A stretch of 64,000 nucleotides of DNA, from NCBI RefSeq assembly GCF_900119385.1, contig NZ_FPKO01000009.1, positions 333,405-397,404 of the forward strand, in the 5' to 3' direction. Origin of the DNA: Thermophilibacter mediterraneus. Lineage in GTDB: Bacteria; Actinomycetota; Coriobacteriia; Coriobacteriales; Atopobiaceae. Made by a program: the position numbers and the translations under genes. The notes beneath the pieces are model-generated. The model made no database searches. It was given only the letters and a program-made list of their open reading frames with translations, and was not told where the DNA came from. This document shows, piece after piece, positions 57,985 to 64,000 of this stretch. Within the stretch, counting starts at the first letter, position 1, and each line of letters opens with the position of its first letter.

Positions 57985-58165
57985 GCTCGTCGCCACAGTT
58001 TAGGAGAAGTGTGAACTCGGATCCCGCCGCGTCGGCCAAGCTACCGTTTTCGTCATGACCCTGACAATTGTGAGACAGGTCTGCAGGTCGGACACAAGCC
58101 AGTGCGCTCGCGGCAGCACGCCGGTCCCTATCCCAAGGTCGAGCGCACGCTGCCCGGCCTGAAAC
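57985..58165 (-). pseudogene. Class I methyltransferase fragment
   Basis: On minus, the frame reads AGQRALDLGIGTGVLPRAH, motif I of a SAM methyltransferase, then continues only briefly before losing similarity and stopping. There is no start or remaining catalytic domain. It fills most of the gap between the XRE gene and vapB. A degraded remnant; short, so moderate doubt. Confidence 0.4.
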
Positions 58166-58184
58166 AAGTATACTCTATACTTGT
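58164..58184. promoter_or_regulatory. vapBC operator
   Basis: Perfect 9-bp arms ACAAGTATA (58164-58172) and TATACTTGT (58176-58184) around CTC, with TATACT -10 inside (58169-58174). It lies 24 bp upstream of the antitoxin start. Typical antitoxin autoregulatory site. Confidence 0.75.
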
Positions 58185-58208
58185 CACCGTCTCGGGGAAG
58201 GAGACCTT

Positions 58209-58439
58209 ATGCCGCAGCTCTCGCTCTATCTCGACGACGCAACCATGGACAAGCTGAGAAACGACGCCTCCCGCGAGGGGGTGTCCCTCTCGCGCCATGC
58301 CGCGCGGCTCATCCAGGTAGACGGCTCTTCTCGCTGGCCGCATGGCTTCTTTGACCTCTACGGCTCAGTCAGCGACTCAACGTTTGTGGAGCCCCCTGAA
58401 CTTGACTGGACCCTTGACGCCTCGCGCCCGTCGATGTGA
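58209..58439 (+). CDS. VapB-like antitoxin
   Basis: A 76-residue protein. The N-terminus MPQLSLYLDDATMDKLRNDA has the ribbon-helix-helix pattern and is followed by the VSLSRHAARLI helix; the C-terminal ~40 residues are acidic and Pro-rich, as in toxin-wrapping tails. GGGAAGGAG lies about 6 nt upstream of ATG 58209. An inverted operator precedes it, and a VapC-like PIN toxin follows 11 bp downstream. Confidence 0.82.
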   Translation: MPQLSLYLDDATMDKLRNDASREGVSLSRHAARLIQVDGSSRWPHGFFDLYGSVSDSTFVEPPELDWTLDASRPSM

Positions 58440-58450
58440 TCGGAGACCCC

Positions 58451-58861
58451 ATGTTCCATCTGGACACCTGCATCTGCATCGACTTTCTTCGAGGGAGACT
58501 TCCCCACACGCTGAACACCCTCAGGACAAGTGACCCAAGGTCCTTCGGCGTTCCCGCCGTCGTCGAAGCGGAGCTTCGCCTGGGCGCCCTCAAGAGTGCA
58601 TCGCCCGAGAAGAACCTCAGGACGGTTGAGGCCTTCCTCCTGCCCTTCCAGACGGTTCCCTTTGACGTCTCCGCCGCGCGCGAGTATGCGGAAATTCGCT
58701 CAGAGCTCGAACGGGCGGGCAAGCTTATCGGGCCAAACGATCTGCTGATAGCGGCGACGGCACGTGCGCACGGCGCCGTCCTCGTAACCCACAACACCAA
58801 GGAGTTCTTGAGGGTCCCCCGCCTCCGCCTCGAAGACTGGGACGAGGTCCCCTTTTCCTAG
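58451..58861 (+). CDS. VapC-like PIN toxin
   Basis: A 136-residue PIN-domain ribonuclease. MFHLDTCICIDFLRG (first Asp, about 5), the central Glu (VVEAELRLGAL, about 38), IGPNDLLIAATA (about 98-109) and TRNxxEF-like VTHNTKEF (about 116-123) are the VapC landmarks. ATG 58451 has GGAG 5 nt upstream; GTG 58436 is an alternative that overlaps the antitoxin. It likely cuts tRNA or rRNA when free of VapB. Different in family detail from the RelB-PIN pair at 20.8 kb. Confidence 0.9.
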   Translation: MFHLDTCICIDFLRGRLPHTLNTLRTSDPRSFGVPAVVEAELRLGALKSASPEKNLRTVEAFLLPFQTVPFDVSAAREYAEIRSELERAGKLIGPNDLLIAATARAHGAVLVTHNTKEFLRVPRLRLEDWDEVPFS

Positions 58862-58909
58862 CCCAGCCCCTCACACCGGAAGGTCCTTCACCGCCCGAAC
58901 TAAACGAGA

Positions 58910-58976
58910 GGAGGCCCCGGGTTTCCTAAGCAGAGGTTTCGCGAAGCGCACCTCTGCGTGGAAACCCAGGGCCTCC
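58910..58976 (-). terminator. Nested hairpin terminator after groL
   Basis: 17-nt outer arms (58910-58926 and 58960-58976, GGAGGCCC-type) with one mismatch enclose a 33-nt loop. Read on minus (groL sense), the loop is 30/33 identical to that after gltA, with compensating changes in the inner stem GCAG-AG-GT/AC-CT-CTGC. It lies 28 bp after the groL stop. Confidence 0.85.
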
Positions 58977-59004
58977 CCGAGTCAGGTTAGTTCAGGCGTT
59001 GGGC

Positions 59005-60690
<1,686 letters not shown>

Positions 60691-60695
60691 GGTTT

Positions 60696-60986
60696 TTAGT
60701 CCTCGATGACGGCGTAGATGTCGTCGGCGCGGAGCAGCAGGAAGTCCTCGCCGTCGATCTTGACCTCGTTGCCGCCGAACTTGCCGTAGTAGACCTCGTC
60801 ACCGACGTGCACGTCGATGGCGATGCGCTCGCCCTTGTCGTTCATCTTGCCGGCGCCCACGGCGACGACCTGACCGCGCTGCGGCTTCTCCTGCGCGCCA
60901 CTGGAGATGTAGAGACCCGTCGAGGTCTTCTCCTCCTTGGGCGCGGGCTTGACGAGGACGCGGTCACCAAGCGGCTTGAGAGTCAT
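60696..60986 (-). CDS. groS: Co-chaperonin GroES
   Basis: A 96-residue Hsp10: N-terminus MTLKPLGDRVLVKPAPKEEK, the mobile loop (TSTGLYISSGAQEKPQRG, about 21-38) and C-terminal GGNEVKIDGEDFLLLR. It caps the GroEL ring. GGAGG lies upstream of ATG 60986 on minus. No CIRCE element is found upstream; an AT-rich inverted repeat (61111-61147) and a TATAAG box (61096-61101) are present instead. Confidence 0.98.
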   Translation of the reverse strand: MTLKPLGDRVLVKPAPKEEKTSTGLYISSGAQEKPQRGQVVAVGAGKMNDKGERIAIDVHVGDEVYYGKFGGNEVKIDGEDFLLLRADDIYAVIED

Positions 60987-61110
60987 GTTCAAGAACCTCC
61001 TTCTGGGGCGCCCGTGCGGGCGCGCTTCTGCGATGCTGACGACCAGTGCGTGCACCGCCCTATCCAACGTTCAGAATCATACCCACCCGCGCGGACTTAT
61101 ACCACCTCGC

Positions 61111-61147
61111 TAGAAAAAATCTTAGTCGAGTCACTTAGATTTTCTGA
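61111..61147. promoter_or_regulatory. AT-rich inverted repeat upstream of groS
   Basis: AGAAAAAATCTTAG and CTTAGATTTTCT face each other over an 8-bp spacer, just upstream of a minus-strand TATAAG box. The arm word is unlike CIRCE (TTAGCACTC) and unlike HAIR. It may be a heat-shock or general operator; inference. Confidence 0.45.
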
Positions 61148-61162
61148 TGCGCATTCGAGTAG

Positions 61163-61264
61163 GAGGAACGGGCGCGCCGCTTGCCCGCGTTTTTCGCCCG
61201 CGGCGGGCTCGGCCACCACGAACCGACAGAGGAACGGGCGCGCCGCTTGCCCGCGTTTTTCGCC
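61163..61264. repeat. Two 36-nt direct repeats with hairpin and T-run
   Basis: Exact 36-nt copies at 61163-61198 and 61229-61264, 30 bp apart. Each contains CGGGC/GCCCG arms followed by GTTTTTCG, so each looks like a short terminator. They lie between the groS promoter region and the lipoprotein gene (gap 60987-61352). Only two units are present and there is no third. Confidence 0.8.
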
Positions 61265-61352
61265 GTACGCGGACGGGAGGGCGGGGCGGGGTACGTCGCG
61301 CGGCATTCAGGGTACGATAAGCTCACCACACCCCGGACGGGAGGGCGGAGCC

Positions 61353-62522
61353 ATGAGGAATCGCGTCGTGAAAGCCCTGAGAGAGCTCGTCTTCTGCGCG
61401 CTCGCCCTGCCCCTCGCGACCGCCCTGGCGGCATGCGCGCCCCAGGCCTGGGAGCCGCCCCCCGGCACCATGCAGAGCGGGTGGCGGGGCTCCTCCATGA
61501 TTGGCATCAACATGCTCGTGTCCGGCTACACGTGGGACGGCGGCGTCTCCGACGCCGCGGCACCCATGGATGTGGATGAGGGCGTCCCGCGCTTCGAGGT
61601 CGAGGGGGCCGAGACGGTGCGCGTGTACTTCTCGCAGGCCGCGACGGACGTGGACGTCGCGCGCTACTCAGCCGATGCCGAGGAGGGCGAGCCCGTGGCC
61701 GTGTCCGGAATCACCAGCGACGGCGTCACCCTCGAGGTCGAGCCCGGCTGGCGCTACGCCGTCTCAGCCCAGTTCGAGGACGGGAGCGCAGACTACCTCA
61801 TCGACGTTGTGTCGGACGGGTCCGCACAGGAGGAGTTCACGAGCACGGCGATGGTCGTCCTCCTGGGCAACGGCAGGCCGCTCTTCATCGATCAGCAGAC
61901 CGATTCGCCTTACTACCCCACCCTGCCCGCAGACGCGCCCGAGCTCGCGTCAGGAAACATCGTTCGGGTGACCGGCAACGGCATCATGCTCGAGAGCTAT
62001 CCCGGACAGTATCCCGGCATCACCAAGGTTGAGGTCATCGAGGAGGGCTCGCCCGAGGACGCCGAGAAGTACGCCGAGCTCGCCGCGCAGCTCTGGCAGC
62101 CCAAGGACCCCTCCGAGCCGGCAATCGCCACGCTCGAGTACCGCACCGAGGAGGCCTCCGTCTCGCTGCTCCCGCTCGCCAACGCCTGGACGTGGTCCTA
62201 CGAGCAGAACGGAGAGGCGGTGACTGTCTCCAACGACGCGCCCGCTGCCAACCAGATCGACGTAACCGACCTCCCCGAGGCCACCGCCGGGAAGGCCGTC
62301 GAGGTCACCATGACCTTCGACCTGCCGCCGGTCGAGTCGGACGACTCCCGCTGGCCCGAGGTGGTGCGCTACCCCGAGAGCAACCTCGAGGCTGGCGCCG
62401 AGGCGGTGGACGCTGCGCTCTCTGGCGGAGCGCTCGAGTTCGCCGTTGAGCCCGGCTGGCGCTATCGGGTCGACGTCGCGTTCGATGCCGGGCAGGTCAG
62501 CTACGTCTTCACGGTCGCGTAG
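61353..62522 (+). CDS. Predicted lipoprotein, unknown function
   Basis: A 389-residue lipoprotein: signal helix and lipobox LAAC (about 27). The body is acidic and beta-rich. Two segments share a pattern: FEVEGAETVRVYFSQ ... VEPGWRYAVSAQFEDGSADY (about 85-155) and FAVEPGWRYRVDVAFDAG ... VFTVA (about 365-389). The paralogue gene next door repeats the same final motif. Outside the membrane, substrate unknown. ATG 61353 has GGAGG-type GGGCGGAGCC upstream. Preceded by tandem terminator-like repeats. Confidence 0.82.
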   Translation: MRNRVVKALRELVFCALALPLATALAACAPQAWEPPPGTMQSGWRGSSMIGINMLVSGYTWDGGVSDAAAPMDVDEGVPRFEVEGAETVRVYFSQAATDVDVARYSADAEEGEPVAVSGITSDGVTLEVEPGWRYAVSAQFEDGSADYLIDVVSDGSAQEEFTSTAMVVLLGNGRPLFIDQQTDSPYYPTLPADAPELASGNIVRVTGNGIMLESYPGQYPGITKVEVIEEGSPEDAEKYAELAAQLWQPKDPSEPAIATLEYRTEEASVSLLPLANAWTWSYEQNGEAVTVSNDAPAANQIDVTDLPEATAGKAVEVTMTFDLPPVESDDSRWPEVVRYPESNLEAGAEAVDAALSGGALEFAVEPGWRYRVDVAFDAGQVSYVFTVA

Positions 62523-62523
62523 C

Positions 62524-62550
62524 GTGCAAAGGGGACAGTCACTTTTGCAC
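62524..62550. repeat. Dispersed 27-nt palindrome copy
   Basis: GTGCAAAGGGGAC and GTCACTTTTGCAC arms around A, 1 bp after the stop of the first lipoprotein gene. One mismatch in the left arm. Confidence 0.85.
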
Positions 62551-62592
62551 GGCCTTCCCCCTTAGCCCACATTGGCGGCAGGTGGTGCGGAC

Positions 62593-63171
62593 ATGAAGCC
62601 CACGACATCTCGCGGCATCGCGATAGCAGCGATTCTGGCCCTCTTGGTTGTCACCCTTGTATCCTGCGTGGCGTTCCCACATGATGGCGGGCACGGCCCC
62701 GAGGCCAACGTCCCCGGGGCATGGGCGCTGACATCCGGGGAGGACGGCGCCGTCGCGCTCACCCTGGGCAACTACGCCTGGAGCTTCATGGACGGCAGCG
62801 AGAGACGCGTCGAGGAGCTTCGGCAGATAGACCCCCAGAAGCGGCGCGTCGACGAGCTGGCCCAGGTGTCGGTTGCCGAGGAACCAACCATCACCGTGCT
62901 CTTTGACGAGAGGCCGCTCTGGGCATACGCGCGGAGCTGGGACGAGGAGGAGCTCGCCGTCGGCTCGACAACGGACTCGTCCCTCTTCTGGCGTCTGCGC
63001 ACGCCGCTCGACACGGTCAGCTCGGTGGGCGACGAGGCCCCCTCGACCTTCGAGGACGGCGCCCTCACGTTTGACGCCGAACCCGGGCGCCGCTATGCGA
63101 TCAGCACGATCTACGAGCGGGGCTTCTCAGGCAACGACCGCATCGAGTACGTCTTCACCGTGCAAAAGTGA
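62593..63171 (+). CDS. Predicted lipoprotein, paralogue of upstream gene
   Basis: A 192-residue lipoprotein with lipobox LVSC (about 25). The C-terminal part (FDAEPGRRYAISTIYERG ... YVFTVQK) matches the ending of the 389-residue protein upstream (EPGWRYRVDV ... YVFTVA), so it is a shorter relative. The final codons GTG CAA AAG TGA are the first bases of a 27-nt palindrome copy, so the repeat supplies the last three residues and the stop. ATG 62593 has AGGTGG upstream. Function unknown. Confidence 0.8.
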   Translation: MKPTTSRGIAIAAILALLVVTLVSCVAFPHDGGHGPEANVPGAWALTSGEDGAVALTLGNYAWSFMDGSERRVEELRQIDPQKRRVDELAQVSVAEEPTITVLFDERPLWAYARSWDEEELAVGSTTDSSLFWRLRTPLDTVSSVGDEAPSTFEDGALTFDAEPGRRYAISTIYERGFSGNDRIEYVFTVQK

Positions 63172-63186
63172 CTGTCCCCTTTGCAC
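63160..63186. repeat. Palindrome copy overlapping a stop codon
   Basis: GTGCAAAAGTGAC (63160-63172) with its complement arm ending CTTTGCAC (63179-63186). TGA at 63169-63171 ends the lipoprotein gene; the nadE stop lies 2 bp beyond the right end. Confidence 0.88.
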
Positions 63187-63187
63187 G

Positions 63188-64000
63188 CTACAGCGTTTCG
63201 AGCTCGGCGAGCCAGAGCGTCGCGCAGGCGTCCGACGGCATGCGCAGGTCACCGCGCGGGCTCACGGCCGCCGAGCCCACCTTGGGTCCGTCGGGCAGGC
63301 AGCTGCGCTTGAACTGCTGCGCGAAGTAGCGCCGGTAGAAGACCTTGAGCCAGGAGAGGATCGTCGCATCGTCGTACTTCTCGCCCAGGGCGTAGCGGGC
63401 CAGACGGTAGACCTTGCGGGGGCTAGATCCGCGGCGAAGCACCTCGTAGAGGAAGAAGTCGTGCAGCTCGTAGGGGCCCACGAGGTCCTCGGTCCTCTGC
63501 GCAATCGTGCCGTCGCCGGTGGCGGGCAGAAGCTCCGGAGAGACCGGTGTGTCAAGCACGTCGAGAAGAACGCGCGCCTCGGCATCGTCCCCGCAGGTGT
63601 CGGCCACGTAGCGCACGAGGTGGCGCACGAGCGTCTTGGGCACGCCGGCGTTCACGGCATACATGGACATGTGGTCGCCGTTGTAGGTGGCCCAACCGAG
63701 CGCCAGCTCGGAAAGGTCGCCGGTGCCGATGACGAGCCCGCCCTCCTGGTTGGCCACGTCCATGAGAATCTGCGTGCGCTCGCGCGCCTGGGAGTTCTCG
63801 TAGGTAACGTCATGGACGGACTCGTCGTGCCCGATGTCCGCGAAGTGCTGGCGCACCGCGGCCGCGATGCCGATCTCGCGCAGCTCCGCGCCAACGGTGC
63901 GGGCGAGCTCGCAGGCGTTGTTGTAGGTCCGGTCGGTGGTGCCGAAGCCCGGCATGGTCACCGCGATGACGCCGTCGCGCGGCAGCGCCAGCAGGTCAAA
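63188..64000 (-). CDS. nadE: NAD+ synthase, C-terminal part (cut by window edge)
   Basis: 271 residues of the synthetase domain are visible and the frame runs open to the window end ([20 protein letters not shown] ...). Landmarks: [32 protein letters not shown] (about 92-103), and a C-terminal long-form tail with [10 protein letters not shown] and [13 protein letters not shown]. This is the glutamine-dependent two-domain NadE, whose nitrilase half lies outside the window. It amidates deamido-NAD+. On minus it ends 16 bp from the lipoprotein stop. Confidence 0.95.
   Translation of the reverse strand, partial: FDLLALPRDGVIAVTMPGFGTTDRTYNNACELARTVGAELREIGIAAAVRQHFADIGHDESVHDVTYENSQARERTQILMDVANQEGGLVIGTGDLSELALGWATYNGDHMSMYAVNAGVPKTLVRHLVRYVADTCGDDAEARVLLDVLDTPVSPELLPATGDGTIAQRTEDLVGPYELHDFFLYEVLRRGSSPRKVYRLARYALGEKYDDATILSWLKVFYRRYFAQQFKRSCLPDGPKVGSAAVSPRGDLRMPSDACATLWLAELETL

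Noticed and set aside
61163-61264. Two 36-nt repeats with a 30-nt spacer, like a minimal CRISPR
   Set aside because: Only two units, no leader and no cas genes; each unit is a stem plus T-run, so terminator-like repeats explain it better.

Overview
The window is high-GC bacterial chromosome with dense coding on both strands. Gene content fits an Actinomycetota host of class Coriobacteriia, most likely an Atopobiaceae (Olsenella-like) relative; this placement is inference from GC content and gene families, not a database result. No phage, conjugative or IS transposase gene is visible, so this is mostly ordinary chromosome carrying several families of small palindromic repeats.

Layout. 1-4.8 kb: end of an unknown gene, a P2-type cation ATPase, engB, and the manganese exporter gene mntP behind a yybP-ykoY (Mn2+) riboswitch with a terminator. 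4.8-11.7 kb: an FtsX-type permease with a very long coiled coil plus its ATPase, a divergent TetR regulator, and a MarR-DegV operon. 11.8-15.3 kb: a Trp-rich leader peptide with a four-segment attenuator in front of a complete ECF transporter (TrpP-like S component, fused double ATPase, T component), read as an attenuation-controlled tryptophan importer. 15.4-18.1 kb: sigI-rsgI and a lipoprotein that repeats the RsgI sensor domain. 18.3-25.0 kb: recQ, thpR, a PIN toxin-antitoxin pair, a Y-family polymerase with a YolD-like partner behind LexA-like boxes, and an XRE-HTH/AlaA-type aminotransferase fusion preceded by duplicated inverted operators. 25.3-32.9 kb: nth, a deformylase-like protein lacking the catalytic Glu, trmL, an XRE regulator, a GntR-ABC export operon, an esterase and a UPF0210 gene. 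33.0-34.4 kb: a predicted nuclease gene bracketed by two related 98-nt palindromic elements.

34.5-42.7 kb: murB, an FMN riboswitch with a complete riboflavin ECF transporter (ribU and its own ATPase and T component), and the long single-chain purL. 42.8-46 kb: an EamA transporter, a frameshifted serpin lipoprotein, a small zinc-ribbon protein and a sigma-factor remnant, all separated by copies of a 27-nt palindrome. 46-54.3 kb: malic enzyme, an NlpC/CHAP-like hydrolase, galE, a polyprenyl synthase, a peptidoglycan-binding protein, tRNA-Gln(UUG), glmU, prs and pth. 54.5-57.9 kb: an NfnAB/GltA-type flavoprotein pair, a frameshifted small gene and an XRE regulator. 58.2-64 kb: vapBC, groL and groS (in a groS-groL operon on the minus strand), two related lipoproteins and the 3' part of nadE.

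Recurring themes: RNA-level control (Mn2+ and FMN riboswitches, Trp attenuator); at least five families of dispersed palindromes, some lying over stop codons or inside coding sequence; and two terminators (after gltA and after groL) that carry nearly the same 33-nt inner hairpin in the same sense orientation.
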